Counted from the first letter of the stretch, positions 53,939 through 63,276 are shown. The stretch: 64,000 nt of DNA from Arthrobacter sp. Soc17.1.1.1 (GCF_036867195.1 NZ_JBAJII010000001.1:2790001-2854000); one strand, 5' to 3'. The notes: generated from the sequence alone by a model not told the origin. A program made the numbers and translations.

Positions 53939-54829
53939 ATGCGCGTCAGGGGGTCTGCGGCGGTGATCCTGCTCGCGCTGGCGCTTCCCGCCTGCTCGGG
54001 CGCGGACCCCGCCGCGACGGTGTCCACCACCGTGCCGGGCCCTGCCGCCACCGCATCCTCCGCCACCTCCGATCCCTCGTCCGCCGCAGGCTCCGGCACA
54101 CTCCCGGCCCCGGTCCAGCGGGAGCCCTCCCCCGCGCCCACGGCCTCCGGTGCGGCCGCCGGTCCCACCGCAACGTCCACCCCGGCTCCCACCCCGACAC
54201 CCACCGCGGCTCCTTCCGCGACCGCCCCGCCGGCCGGCGCGTACGCGGACCCGGGCGCCGTCGACGTCGTCGTGAACAAGCGCCGACCCCTCGTGCCCCT
54301 GGACTTCGCACCCGCCGACCTGCGGCAGCCGGACGTGGCGACGGCCACGGAGAACGCCCTGCTACGCCCTGACGTCGCCTCGGCCTTGGAGGAGATGTTC
54401 GGGGCGGCCGGGAACGAGGGCGTGGCCCTCACACTGGTCAGCGGCTACCGGTCCTTCGCGACCCAGGAATCGACGTACGCCTCCTGGGTGGCGCAGTACG
54501 GCGACGCGGCGGGAGCGGACACGGTCTCGGCGCGGCCCGGGTATTCCGAGCACCAGACGGGGCTCGCGTTCGACATCGGGCAGGCCGACGGGGCGTGCAC
54601 GCTCGTCCTCTGCTTCCGGGACACCCCGGCCGCCCAGTGGGCGGCCCGTCACGCAGCGGATTTCGGCTTCATCCTCCGCTACCCGCTGGGATTCCACGAG
54701 GTCACAGGGTTCTCCGCGGAGTCGTGGCACTTCCGGTACGTGGGCAGGGACGTCTCGCTCGCGATGAGGGCGGCGGGCACACAGACCCTCGAGGAGCACT
54801 TCGGCCTGCCCGCAGCGCCGTCCTACTGA
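53939..54829 (+). CDS. VanY-type D-Ala-D-Ala carboxypeptidase lipoprotein (M15B)
   Basis: A 296-residue extracellular peptidase. It starts with a lipoprotein signal ending LALPAC at Cys 19, then a Ser/Ala/Pro/Thr-rich linker of about 80 residues spanning the wall, then an M15B domain. The zinc and catalytic motifs are SGYRSFATQ, SARPGYSEHQTGLAFDIG (His and Asp ligands) and ESWHFRYVG (Glu and His). It trims peptidoglycan stem peptides. The start ATG 53939 follows the coaA stop by two bases, so the pair is probably coupled. Confidence 0.92.
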   Translation: MRVRGSAAVILLALALPACSGADPAATVSTTVPGPAATASSATSDPSSAAGSGTLPAPVQREPSPAPTASGAAAGPTATSTPAPTPTPTAAPSATAPPAGAYADPGAVDVVVNKRRPLVPLDFAPADLRQPDVATATENALLRPDVASALEEMFGAAGNEGVALTLVSGYRSFATQESTYASWVAQYGDAAGADTVSARPGYSEHQTGLAFDIGQADGACTLVLCFRDTPAAQWAARHAADFGFILRYPLGFHEVTGFSAESWHFRYVGRDVSLAMRAAGTQTLEEHFGLPAAPSY

Positions 54830-54831
54830 CC

Positions 54832-55563
54832 TCACCCGGCCGGCAGGGGAACCCCGGTCTCGTCGGCCAGCACCCGGAGCAGGTCGTCCTGGAATGCGGT
54901 GTCGTGCACGGCGTCGTGCGGCTCGCGCCTCTGCCGGTGGTACCAGTAGCCGCCACTCGCCAGCGCGTCCGGGTCGTCGCTCGTCGCCAGCCACACCTGG
55001 GTCCGGTGGCCGAGGTCGAGGTCGTCCGGTGCGTCCGGCCCGCCCATCCGGGTGGGCACCCAGCCGGGATCGACGGCACTGGCCAGCAGGTCGAGGCGCG
55101 TCCTCGCCAGTGCGGCGACGAGGGTCGTGACGTACAGCTTGCTGTCGCCGTAGGAGCCCGGGGCGGTCCCTCGCCAGTCGACCCCCTGCAGCGTCGCGCG
55201 TCCGCCGTAGTGCGAGCCGCTGCTGAGGTAGACGTGGCGGCGCGGGCCGGCCAGGAGCGCTGTGAGGAGGTACGGCGCGATCACGTTGACGGGCATCACG
55301 GGGCGCCCGGTGTAGACGCCGGCGTTGTGGATCACGGCGTCGAGCGGCTCCGCGGCATTCAGCTCGTCGGCGATCCGTGTGACGGCGTCGCGCTGCTCGA
55401 GGTCGCCCACCACGAGTCCGGCGCCGCGCGCGGTGAGCGCGGCGAGACCGGCAGCACGGTCCTCGTTGCGGGCGTGGGCGACGACGTCGTGCCCCTGCGC
55501 GAGCAGGGCCTCCACGGCGGCGAGGCCGAGCCCCTCCGCCGATCCCGTGACCAGGATCCTCAT
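54832..55563 (-). CDS. short-chain dehydrogenase/reductase
   Basis: A 243-residue SDR with TGSAEGLGLAAVEALL (cofactor glycines), VVGDLEQ, NAG at HNAGVY, the active-site serine in LSSGSHYGG and the YGDSK pair (YxxSK, with a Ser in place of Ala). It resembles daunorubicin C-13 ketoreductase-like and WW-domain oxidoreductase-like SDRs. The ATG at 55563 gives a normal N-terminus. Convergent with the VanY gene, 2 bp between ends. Substrate unknown. Confidence 0.9.
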   Translation of the reverse strand: MRILVTGSAEGLGLAAVEALLAQGHDVVAHARNEDRAAGLAALTARGAGLVVGDLEQRDAVTRIADELNAAEPLDAVIHNAGVYTGRPVMPVNVIAPYLLTALLAGPRRHVYLSSGSHYGGRATLQGVDWRGTAPGSYGDSKLYVTTLVAALARTRLDLLASAVDPGWVPTRMGGPDAPDDLDLGHRTQVWLATSDDPDALASGGYWYHRQRREPHDAVHDTAFQDDLLRVLADETGVPLPAG

Positions 55564-55902
55564 GATCGTGCCCCTTCGCAGGTCCGTGGGTCCGCTGCGT
55601 GCATCGTCCGCCTCCGTCGTCGAGTCCCACCGCACGTCCGTCGCGGCGTCGTCCCCAGCATTCCCCGCCCTCGGGTGGTCCGCAATACCGCGCTCCCCCA
55701 CCTGGGGCCTGCGGCCGGGCGCCGCACCCGCCTCCGCCTCCGGACCGGGACCGGGACCGGGACCGGACGGCCACGACCTCACGACGCCGGTCCGGCGCGG
55801 ATAGGTGAACGTCACGGAGCGTTTACGCAGCACGCAGTGGACGGAAACGCGCGCTCACTAGCGTCGGGGGGAAGCAGCCGCACCAGCCCCTGGAGGACTT
55901 CC
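55564..55902. other. intergenic region before the nitrate genes
   Basis: 339 bp between the divergent SDR and narK genes. It holds an inverted repeat CCCCCACCTGGGGC near 55695, a hexamer run GGACCG repeated about four times at 55741-55767, and a candidate GlnR half-box at 55811. No gene or RNA is visible. The narK ribosome-binding site GGAGG is at 55892-55896. Confidence 0.5.
55811..55826 (+). promoter_or_regulatory. candidate GlnR box
   Basis: GTCACGGAGCGTTTAC (GTCAC, six bases, TTTAC) roughly follows the GlnR consensus gTnAC-n6-GaAAC; the second half differs at two or three bases. It lies 77 bp upstream of narK, where GlnR sites act on nitrate genes in actinobacteria. Weak match, supported mainly by context. 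Confidence 0.3.
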
Positions 55903-57315
55903 GTGAGCATCGACGAAGCAGCATCTCCCGCACTGGCGACAGCGGAACCGGCACCTGTCGCGAGCGCGCCACCGCTGGTCCACCGCCCCGGGCGGTGGAT
56001 CGACAACTGGGACGCCGAGGACACCGCCCAGTGGAACAGCGGCGGCAGGTCCATCGCCCGGCGCAACCTGCAGTGGTCGATCGCGTGCGAGTTCCTGGGC
56101 TTCGTGGTCTGGCAGCTGTGGTCCATCGTCGTCGTCTACCTGCCGGCCGCGGGCTTCACGTTCACGACGTCGCAGATCTTCTGGCTGATCTCCATGCCGT
56201 CCCTCGTCGGTGCCACACTGCGCATCCCCTACACCTTCATGGTGCCGCGGTTCGGTGGCCGGAACTGGACGATCGTCTCGGCCCTCCTCCTGCTGATCCC
56301 GACCATCGGCCTCGCCGTCTGCGTGTCGAACCCCGACACCCCGTTCGGCGTGATGCTGGCGGTCGCGGCCCTCGCGGGCTTCGGCGGCGGCAACTTCGCC
56401 AGCTCGATGGCGAACATCACCTTCTTCTACCCGGCCAGGGAGAAGGGGTGGGCCCTCGGGCTGAACGCGGCCGGTGGCAACCTCGGCGCGGCCGTCGCCC
56501 AGCTCGTGGTGCCGATCGCCGTCGTGCTCGGTGCCGCCGCGACCGTGGACCTGCCGCTCGCGGGCTGGCTCTGGGTACCGCTGATCCTGGTCGCCGCCTT
56601 CGGTGCCTGGAAGTACATGGACAACCTCTCCAGCGCCAGGAGCGACCTCGCCGGTTCGCTCGCCGCCGTCCGGGAGCCGCACCTGTGGATCATGGCGTTC
56701 CTCTACATCGGGACGTTCGGCTCGTTCATCGGCTTCGCCGGGGTGTTCCCGAAGCTGATCGTCGATTCGTTCCCCGCCTTCTCCACCATCACCATGGGCG
56801 GGGTCACCCTGGGCCTGGCCTTCCTCGGTCCGCTGGTCGGTTCCCTCGCCCGCCCCTTCGGCGGACGCCTGGCCGACTGGTTCGGCGGGGCGCTCATCAC
56901 GGTGCTGGCTTTCGCCGTCATGGCCGCCATCGCACTCACGGTGGTCTGGACCCTGCCCCTCGCGAACTTCTGGCTCTTCCTCGGCCTCTTCCTCGTCCTC
57001 TTCGCGGCAGCGGGAGCGGGGAACGGCGCCACGTACAGGATGATCCCGATCATCTTCGCCCGGCGCGGCGCCGCAGCAGGGTCCGAACTCCGCGAATCGG
57101 TGAGCACCGCCCGCAAGTCCGCCGCTGCCCTCGGGCTGATCTCCGCGGTCGGCGCCTACGGCGGCTTCCTCATCCCGCAGGTCCTCAACGCCTCGAAGGG
57201 CGCGTCGGGCAGCTATGACGGAGCGTTCTACGGCTTCGTCGGCGGATACGTCCTGATGCTCGCCGTCACGTGGTTCTTCTACCTCCGCCGCTCCTCGACC
57301 CTCGGCAAGGTCTGA
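55903..57315 (+). CDS. narK: nitrate/nitrite MFS transporter NarK
   Basis: A 470-residue MFS transporter with about 12 membrane segments, of the NarK/NasA nitrate-nitrite porter family. An unusually long N-terminus (about 55 residues, WIDNWDAEDTAQWNSGGRSIARRNL) is typical of actinobacterial NarK. The nitrate-signature GGNFASSMANITFFYPAREKGWALG is in TM5, and GAGNGATYRMIPIIF in TM11. GTG start with GGAGG 6 bp upstream. First gene of narK-nasC-reductase, followed after 3 bp by the nitrate reductase. Confidence 0.94.
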   Translation: MSIDEAASPALATAEPAPVASAPPLVHRPGRWIDNWDAEDTAQWNSGGRSIARRNLQWSIACEFLGFVVWQLWSIVVVYLPAAGFTFTTSQIFWLISMPSLVGATLRIPYTFMVPRFGGRNWTIVSALLLLIPTIGLAVCVSNPDTPFGVMLAVAALAGFGGGNFASSMANITFFYPAREKGWALGLNAAGGNLGAAVAQLVVPIAVVLGAAATVDLPLAGWLWVPLILVAAFGAWKYMDNLSSARSDLAGSLAAVREPHLWIMAFLYIGTFGSFIGFAGVFPKLIVDSFPAFSTITMGGVTLGLAFLGPLVGSLARPFGGRLADWFGGALITVLAFAVMAAIALTVVWTLPLANFWLFLGLFLVLFAAAGAGNGATYRMIPIIFARRGAAAGSELRESVSTARKSAAALGLISAVGAYGGFLIPQVLNASKGASGSYDGAFYGFVGGYVLMLAVTWFFYLRRSSTLGKV

Positions 57316-57318
57316 CCG

Positions 57319-59502
57319 ATGCAGCAGGCAGGGACCGGACAGCCCACGCACTGCCCCTACTGCGCCCTCCAGTGCGCCATGACGGTCACCGCGTCGGCCA
57401 CCCATGACGGCGCCCATGACGGCACCCCCGACGGAGCCCGCGTCGACGCCCGCGACTTCCCTACCAACCGTGGCGGGCTGTGCCGCAAGGGCTGGTCCGC
57501 CGCGGAGCTGCTCGACCATCCCGACCGCCTCACCGCACCGCTCCTCCGGGACGCCGACGGCGTGCTGCGGGAAGCCGCATGGGACACCGTCCTGAGCCTC
57601 ATCAGCGACCGTGTCCGGAGCATCCAGGCCCGGCACGGCCGGGACGCCGTCGCGGTGTTCGGTGGCGGCGGACTCACCAACGAGAAGGCCTACACGCTCG
57701 GCAAATTCGCCCGCCTCGCGCTGCGCACGTCCCGCATCGACTACAACGGACGGTTCTGCATGTCCTCGGCGGCCGCTGCGGGCAACCGGGCGTTCGGCGT
57801 GGACCGCGGGCTCCCCTTCCCCCTCGAGGACCTCGGCGCCGCGTCCGTGGTCCTGCTCCTCGGCTCGAACGCCGCGGACACCATGCCGCCCTTCATCCAG
57901 CACCTGCGAGGCGCGCAGGCCGCGGGCGGCCTGGTCGTCGTCGACCCCCGGCGTTCCGCGACCGCCCGCCTCACCGACCAGGGCAGGGGCGTCCACCTCC
58001 AGCCGACACCCGGCACGGACCTCGTCCTGCTGCTGGGCCTGGCACACGTGGTGCTGACCGAGGGACTGGAGGACCGCCGGTTCCTCGAGGAGCGGACGAG
58101 CGGGTACGACGAGGTCGCGCGCGGCGTCGCACGGTGGTGGCCCGAACGCGTACAGAACATCACGGGTGTTCCCGCCGCCTCCCTGCGTGCCGTGGCGAGG
58201 CTCCTCGCCGCAGGCGCCCGTCGAGGTGCCGACGGTGGGCACGGTGCCTACATCCTGACCGGCCGCGGGATCGAGCAGCACGCCGACGGCACCGACACCA
58301 CGACGGCCGCGATCAACGTCGCGCTGCTCCTCGGGCTGCCGGGCACGGCGCACAGCGGCTACGGGACGCTGACGGGCCAGGGCAACGGCCAGGGCGGCCG
58401 GGAGCACGGGCAGAAGGCCGACCAGCTGCCGGGATACCGGAAGATCACCGACAGGGCGGCGCGGGCCCACGTCGCCGGTGTCTGGGGTGTGCCGGAGGAG
58501 ACGATCCCCGGGCCCGGCCTGCCCGCCGTCGAACTCCTCGCCTCGCTCGGCGAACCCGGCGGCACACGCTGCCTCTTCGTGCACGGTGCCAACGTCGCGG
58601 TCTCCGCGCCCGACGCCGCGACGGTCATCGAGGGCCTGCGCTCCCTCGACCTCCTCGTCGTGTCCGACTTCTTCCTGTCGGAGACCGCAGCCCTCGCGGA
58701 CGTCGTCCTGCCGGTCCTGCAGTGGGCGGAGGAGGAGGGCACGGTGACGAACCTGGAGGGCAGGGTCCTGCGCCGGCGACAGGCCGTCGAGCCGCCACCG
58801 GGGGCCCGCAGCGCACTGTGGATCATGCAGGAGCTCGCACGCCTGCTGGAGGCGCCCTCCCTCTTCAGCGAGGACCCCTCCACCATGTTCGACGAGCTCG
58901 CCCGTGCCAGCGCCGGGGGTCTCGCCGACTACTCGGGGCTCGACTACGGCGTGCTCGACGGCGCCGACCCCGCGTACTGGCCGTACCCGGCGGGTAGCAC
59001 GGGGACGCCGCGGCTGTTCCTCGACGCCTTCGCCCACGCCGGCGGGCGCGCCGTGCTGGTCCCCGTCGCCCCGCGGCCCGGCCCCACCGCCGCCCGCCTG
59101 CCCGCCCCGCTGCTCCTGGCGACGGGCCGGCTCCTGGAGCACTACCAGTCGGGCACCCAGACACGCCGCGTCCCCGCGCTGCTCGCGGCGCAGCCCGTCG
59201 CACGGCTCCAGCTCCACCCGTCCACCGCGCAGGACCTCGGCATCGCGCAGGGTGACCACGTCGCCGTGACGAGTGCCCAGGGCGAGGCCCGTGCGCTGGC
59301 CGACCTGACCCCCGACATCCGCCAGGACACCGTCTTCCTGGCCTTCCACTTCGCGGGCGCCGGCTCGGCGAACCGCCTGACGCGCAGCAGCACGGACCCG
59401 GTGTCCGGTATGCCCGAGTTCAAGACGACGCCCGTCGAGGTGGCGCGCCTGGCCTCCGCCCCGTACCCCCACCGCGCCGGCGGCCTGGAGGTCGGCGCAT
59501 GA
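57319..59502 (+). CDS. assimilatory nitrate reductase, molybdopterin subunit
   Basis: A 727-residue molybdopterin oxidoreductase of the NasC/NarB type that reduces nitrate to nitrite in the cytoplasm. The N-terminal 4Fe-4S site uses Cys 12, 15, 19 and 55 (CPYCALQC and GLCRKGW). The bis-MGD domain follows (YNGRFCMSSAAAAGNRAFG, with the likely Mo-ligand cysteine, and GQGNGQGGREHGQKADQLPG). Without a twin-arginine leader, it stays in the cytosol, consistent with assimilation. It overlaps the next gene by 4 bp; that gene is its likely electron donor. Confidence 0.93.
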   Translation: MQQAGTGQPTHCPYCALQCAMTVTASATHDGAHDGTPDGARVDARDFPTNRGGLCRKGWSAAELLDHPDRLTAPLLRDADGVLREAAWDTVLSLISDRVRSIQARHGRDAVAVFGGGGLTNEKAYTLGKFARLALRTSRIDYNGRFCMSSAAAAGNRAFGVDRGLPFPLEDLGAASVVLLLGSNAADTMPPFIQHLRGAQAAGGLVVVDPRRSATARLTDQGRGVHLQPTPGTDLVLLLGLAHVVLTEGLEDRRFLEERTSGYDEVARGVARWWPERVQNITGVPAASLRAVARLLAAGARRGADGGHGAYILTGRGIEQHADGTDTTTAAINVALLLGLPGTAHSGYGTLTGQGNGQGGREHGQKADQLPGYRKITDRAARAHVAGVWGVPEETIPGPGLPAVELLASLGEPGGTRCLFVHGANVAVSAPDAATVIEGLRSLDLLVVSDFFLSETAALADVVLPVLQWAEEEGTVTNLEGRVLRRRQAVEPPPGARSALWIMQELARLLEAPSLFSEDPSTMFDELARASAGGLADYSGLDYGVLDGADPAYWPYPAGSTGTPRLFLDAFAHAGGRAVLVPVAPRPGPTAARLPAPLLLATGRLLEHYQSGTQTRRVPALLAAQPVARLQLHPSTAQDLGIAQGDHVAVTSAQGEARALADLTPDIRQDTVFLAFHFAGAGSANRLTRSSTDPVSGMPEFKTTPVEVARLASAPYPHRAGGLEVGA

Positions 59503-61073
59503 GCCCCTCCGGGTCCTCCGTCCCGGTCCGCGTCGTCGTCGTGGGCTTCGGGCCCGTCGCGGCGCGGCTCGTCGAACACCTCGAGCCCCTCGTCTCCGCC
59601 GGACGCGTCGCGCTGACCGTCCTCGGGCAGGAGGCCGATCCTGCCTACAACCGGGTGCTCGTCGCCGACGTCGCCGTCGGCCGTACACGCGCAGCCGCCA
59701 TCGGGCTCGCGGACACGGACACCCTCCGGGCGGCGGGCATCGACGTGCGCCTCGGCGTCCGCGTCGACCGGATCGACCGGCCCTTCCGGCGCGTGCTGCT
59801 GGCCGGCGGCGAGGCGTTCGACTACGACCGGCTGGTCCTCGCGACCGGGTCACGGCCCGTCCGTCCGCGGCTCGACGGCCTGCAGGGGCCTGCCGGGTCC
59901 GACGACGAACACCCGCTCCCGCCGGGTGTCAGCTTTCTCCGGGACCTCTCCGATGCCCGGGCCGTGGCCGCCGCGCTCGCCGCGCAACAGCGGATCGTGG
60001 TGCTGGGCGGCGGCATCCTCGGCATCGAGGCCTCCCTCGCCGCAGCGGAGGAGGGCGGCCGGGTGACCCTCGTGCACCACGGCCGCTCCCCGATGCGACG
60101 GCTCCTCGGCGACGGGTCGCGGGTGCTGGCGACGGCGCTGCAGCAGGCCGGCATCACCGTCGTGGCGGGTACGTCCGCGAGGATCGAACTGAAGGACGGG
60201 CACTTCGCGGGCATCGGCCTGGAGGGCGGCACCCGGGTCGACGGCGGGGCGCTCGTACTCGCCTGCGGCGTGCGTCCACGCACCGAACTCGCCGAGGGCT
60301 GCGACCTGGCGGTCGCGGACGGCATCCTCGTGGACCACACGCTGCACGCGGTCGGCACGGACGACATCTGGGCCATCGGCGACTGCGCGGAGGTGTGCTG
60401 CCTCCGCAGCTCCTGCAGGGCATGCGCGGGCACCACCGCACCCCAGGGCCTCATCGGCCCGGGCTGGCAGCAGGCGGACGACGTCGGGGCGGCCTTCGTG
60501 GCCGAGCTGTCCGGCGACGGGACGGGCTCCACACCCGTACCCGGGCCTGGACCCGCGGCCGGCGCCGACCCCGGCGTGCGGCGCGACCCCGTCGTCGTGC
60601 TGAAGGCCCGGGGCGTCGACGCCGTGGCCGCAGGTGAGACGGACGCCGATCCCTGGACGGTGGAGCCCGGACTCACCGTGGCGGAGTGGGCCGACCCCGG
60701 GCACGGGCGCTACGCGAAGATGGTCACCCGGAACGGTGTCCTGACCGGCCTCGTCTGCGTCGGGATACCGCGCACGGGCGCCGAACTGGTCCTGCTGTTC
60801 GAGCGGGGCAGCGAGCTTCCCGCGGACCGCTCCAGCCTGCTGCGGCTCGACAGCGCCGAGGGTCTGCTGACCGCATCCCCTCCCGGGCCGGCCACCACCC
60901 TGTGCCGGTGTGCGGGCGTCACCCGGGGTACGGTCCAGGACTCCGTGACGGCCGGCTGCGCCTCCGTCCAGGACGTCTCGGCCGCCACGCGGGCCGGGAC
61001 CGGGTGCGGCGGGTGCCATGACGGCATCCGGGCCGTCATCGAACAGCACTTCGCCGCGGCGGTCGCATCGTGA
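59499..61073 (+). CDS. FAD-NAD(P)H oxidoreductase with BFD-like [2Fe-2S] domain
   Basis: A 524-residue flavoprotein similar to the N-terminal half of NirB or NasB: FAD motif VVVVGFGPVAARLVEHL at residues 8-24, NAD motif VVLGGGILGIEASLA, and AIGDCAEVCC with a cysteine-rich stretch. At the C-terminus a BFD-like [2Fe-2S] domain (LCRCAGVTRGTVQDSV and GTGCGGCHDG). It has no siroheme domain, so it is not itself a nitrite reductase. Overlap with the nitrate reductase (ATGA) suggests it passes electrons from NAD(P)H to it. Confidence 0.85.
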   Translation: MSPSGSSVPVRVVVVGFGPVAARLVEHLEPLVSAGRVALTVLGQEADPAYNRVLVADVAVGRTRAAAIGLADTDTLRAAGIDVRLGVRVDRIDRPFRRVLLAGGEAFDYDRLVLATGSRPVRPRLDGLQGPAGSDDEHPLPPGVSFLRDLSDARAVAAALAAQQRIVVLGGGILGIEASLAAAEEGGRVTLVHHGRSPMRRLLGDGSRVLATALQQAGITVVAGTSARIELKDGHFAGIGLEGGTRVDGGALVLACGVRPRTELAEGCDLAVADGILVDHTLHAVGTDDIWAIGDCAEVCCLRSSCRACAGTTAPQGLIGPGWQQADDVGAAFVAELSGDGTGSTPVPGPGPAAGADPGVRRDPVVVLKARGVDAVAAGETDADPWTVEPGLTVAEWADPGHGRYAKMVTRNGVLTGLVCVGIPRTGAELVLLFERGSELPADRSSLLRLDSAEGLLTASPPGPATTLCRCAGVTRGTVQDSVTAGCASVQDVSAATRAGTGCGGCHDGIRAVIEQHFAAAVAS

Positions 61074-61132
61074 CGAAGGCGGCGGCCCTGCAGCCATCCC
61101 GTCGGGACGCGGGCTGCCGCAGGCGGCCCGCC
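61074..61132. terminator. possible bidirectional terminator
   Basis: Between the convergent reductase and nnaR genes, GGGCTGCCGCAG (61109-61120) pairs imperfectly with CTGCAGCC (61090-61097), and the GTCCCGAC-like dyad lies inside. A weak bidirectional hairpin is likely; no U-run is seen. Confidence 0.35.
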
Positions 61133-62254
61133 TCAGACGTTCAGCCGGTACCCCCGCTTGACGACCGTCTCGACCAGGGCCGGGTCGGGCAGTGACTTCC
61201 GTAGACGGTTGACGCTCATGTCGAGCGCGTGAGCCGCGCCGGCCGGGGTGAGGAGGCTCGTCAGGGCCTCGCGACTGAGGACCGCGCCGCGTGCCGACAG
61301 CAGGGCCTTGAAGAGCACGAGCTGGGCGGGTGCGAGGTCCACCTGGGCGTCGTCCACCCGCACGGACCGTCCCCGCACCTCGACCCGGCCGGAGCGTGTC
61401 CGGAGCTGCTCCACGTGGTGCTCGGCGAGGTGGTCGCAGACGAGCCGGATCAGTGCGCCCATGCGGAACCGCTCGGGGACGATCGGTGTGATGCCGGCGT
61501 CGAGCAGCGGCTGCGCCGTCACCGGACCGACGGCGGCGGCGAGGACGCCGTGCCGGAACCTGTGCACGAGATCCTCCTGCATGCCCTGCTCGGCCGCGGT
61601 GCTGAACAGGGCATCGACCGCCGGCGCGCTCGTGAAGGTGACGCAGTCGAGCTGCCCGGTGCACACGGCCTCGATGAGCCGGGGCAGGCGTTCCGAGCCC
61701 TCCGGCTTGATCCACCGGTAGGGCGTGACGGTGAGCAGTGTGGCACCGGCGTCCCGGAGCCGTTCGAGCTGGTGCTCGTCGGCGTAGGCATGCAGCTGGA
61801 CGCCGATCGTGAGGCCCGCGAGGTCCTCCTGCAGCAGCTGGTCCACGAGGGTCGCCGTCGTCTCGTCGGAACTGATCCCGACGTCGTCCAGCCCCGCCGC
61901 ACGCACCGCTCCCCTGGCCTTCGGACCGCGGACGTAGATCCTGCCGCTCCCGAGGACATCGAGGAGGTCGTCGCCCAGCCCCGCGGCGTCGGCCGCCTCG
62001 AACCAGCGGCGCATCCCGTACGCGGTGGTGATGAGGAAGAGGTCGGGTCGTGCCGAGACCACGGCGGCCGTGTCCGCGAGGAGCGCCACGTCCTCCGCGA
62101 TCGGTGCGATCTTGAGCGCCGGAGCGTGGAAGACGGATGCGCCCCTCCGCTCGAGCGCATCGATCAGGTCGCCCGACCGGCGGTCCGATGTCACGCCGAT
62201 GCGGAATCCGGCCAGCTGGCCCCCGGATCCGTCGGGACGGACGGTCTCGGTCAT
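61133..62254 (-). CDS. nnaR: HemD-winged-helix regulator (NnaR type)
   Basis: A 373-residue fusion. Residues 15-265 form a uroporphyrinogen-III synthase fold (FRIGVTSDRRSGDLIDALER, FTSAPAVDALF); residues 290-373 a OmpR/PhoB-type winged helix (DLAPAQLVLFKALLSARG, MSVNRLRKSL, VVKRGYRLNV). In mycobacteria and streptomycetes this architecture is NnaR, which acts with GlnR on nitrate and nitrite genes; that role fits the position between nirB-cobA and the nitrate genes. The start ATG 62254 overlaps the cobA stop by 4 bp. Whether the HemD part still has enzyme activity is open. Confidence 0.88.
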   Translation of the reverse strand: MTETVRPDGSGGQLAGFRIGVTSDRRSGDLIDALERRGASVFHAPALKIAPIAEDVALLADTAAVVSARPDLFLITTAYGMRRWFEAADAAGLGDDLLDVLGSGRIYVRGPKARGAVRAAGLDDVGISSDETTATLVDQLLQEDLAGLTIGVQLHAYADEHQLERLRDAGATLLTVTPYRWIKPEGSERLPRLIEAVCTGQLDCVTFTSAPAVDALFSTAAEQGMQEDLVHRFRHGVLAAAVGPVTAQPLLDAGITPIVPERFRMGALIRLVCDHLAEHHVEQLRTRSGRVEVRGRSVRVDDAQVDLAPAQLVLFKALLSARGAVLSREALTSLLTPAGAAHALDMSVNRLRKSLPDPALVETVVKRGYRLNV

Positions 62255-63276
62255 GATGCCAGCGACTCGGTGAGCCGTGCGAGGTGCGCGGCGCTGCCCT
62301 GCAGTTCGAGACCCACGCGCACCACCTCGCCGATCACCAGGACCGCGGGAGACTGGCAGCGTGCGGCACCTGCGGCCGTGACGATCGTGGCCAGCGTCCC
62401 CGACGTCGTCCGCTGCGACGCGCTGTACCCGCGCTCGACGACGGCGACCGGCATGTCCTGGCGCATGCCCGCCCGGCCGAGGCCCGCCACCAGTTGCGGC
62501 AGCGTCGAGACACCCATGAGCACCACGATGGTCCCGCCGAGACCGGCGAGGTGCAGATGCTCCTCGTCGGTCAGCGGCGCGTGTCCGGAGACCACGGTGA
62601 AGAGGTGGCTGACGCCGCGGTGCGTGACGGGGATCCCCGCGGCTGCCGGGACGGCGATCGACGAGCTGATCCCCGGCAGCACCGTGCAGGGCACCCTCGC
62701 CTCCAGGCACGCGGCGAGCTCCTCGCTGCCGCGTCCGAACACGAAGGGGTCGCCGCCCTTCAGGCGCACGACGTGCCGCCCTGCGAGGGCGTGCCGCACC
62801 AGGAGGGCATTGATGCCCGCCTGCGGTACGCGGTGGTGGCCGGGCAGTTTCCCGACGTCGACGAGCTCCGCCGACGGTGCGATCTCGGCCAGCGACTCCG
62901 TGGGCCCGAGCCGGTCGTAGAGGACGACGTCCGCGTCCCTCAGCGCGGCGGCAGCGTCGAGGGTCAGGAGTCCCCGGGCGCCGGGGCCGCCACCGACCAG
63001 GCTCACGTGCCCGGCCCCGGAGGCGGCCGGCTCCCGGGTCAGGAGCGTGCCGGCCTCCCGGCAGCGCTGGTGCAGGAGCCCGTCGTCGTCCGTGCCCGCT
63101 CCCTCCACCCGCACGACGAGGGTCGCACCGTCGAGCGCGCCGAGGGCCGACGCGACCGTGTCGAAGCGGTCGACGAAGGCCCCGGAGGCGCCGTACCGGG
63201 CGACGATCCGCCGTGCCGCTCCCGCCGGTCCGACGACCACCACACGGCGTCCGGTCAGGTCGATGTCGAGGTGCAC
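62251..63276 (-). CDS. cobA: uroporphyrinogen-III C-methyltransferase with N-terminal extension
   Basis: A 341-residue protein. Residues 95-341 are the SAM-dependent methylase (GGPGARGLLTLDAAAALRDA, VVRLKGGDPFVFGRG, VTHRGVSHLF, SLAS end) that makes precorrin-2 for siroheme, the cofactor of the next gene. Residues 1-90 look like a reduced Rossmann domain (GRRVVVVGPAGAARRIVARY), like the beginning of CysG/SirC without the rest of it, so precorrin-2 oxidation and iron insertion may be done elsewhere. GTG start. It follows nirB by 3 bp and overlaps nnaR. Confidence 0.9.
   Translation of the reverse strand: MHLDIDLTGRRVVVVGPAGAARRIVARYGASGAFVDRFDTVASALGALDGATLVVRVEGAGTDDDGLLHQRCREAGTLLTREPAASGAGHVSLVGGGPGARGLLTLDAAAALRDADVVLYDRLGPTESLAEIAPSAELVDVGKLPGHHRVPQAGINALLVRHALAGRHVVRLKGGDPFVFGRGSEELAACLEARVPCTVLPGISSSIAVPAAAGIPVTHRGVSHLFTVVSGHAPLTDEEHLHLAGLGGTIVVLMGVSTLPQLVAGLGRAGMRQDMPVAVVERGYSASQRTTSGTLATIVTAAGAARCQSPAVLVIGEVVRVGLELQGSAAHLARLTESLAS

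Noticed and set aside
55741..55767. Hexamer GGACCG repeat as a regulatory array
   Set aside because: About four copies of a very GC-rich hexamer; slippage is enough to explain it, and its position does not match a known operator.
55858..59853. A 1331-codon open frame on the minus strand over narK and the nitrate reductase
   Set aside because: It has no recognisable domain and overlaps two well-supported genes. Long antisense frames are expected at this GC content.
59499..61073. Nitrite reductase large subunit
   Set aside because: The frame has the FAD/NAD and BFD parts but no siroheme/4Fe-4S domain; the real nirB is at the right edge on the other strand.
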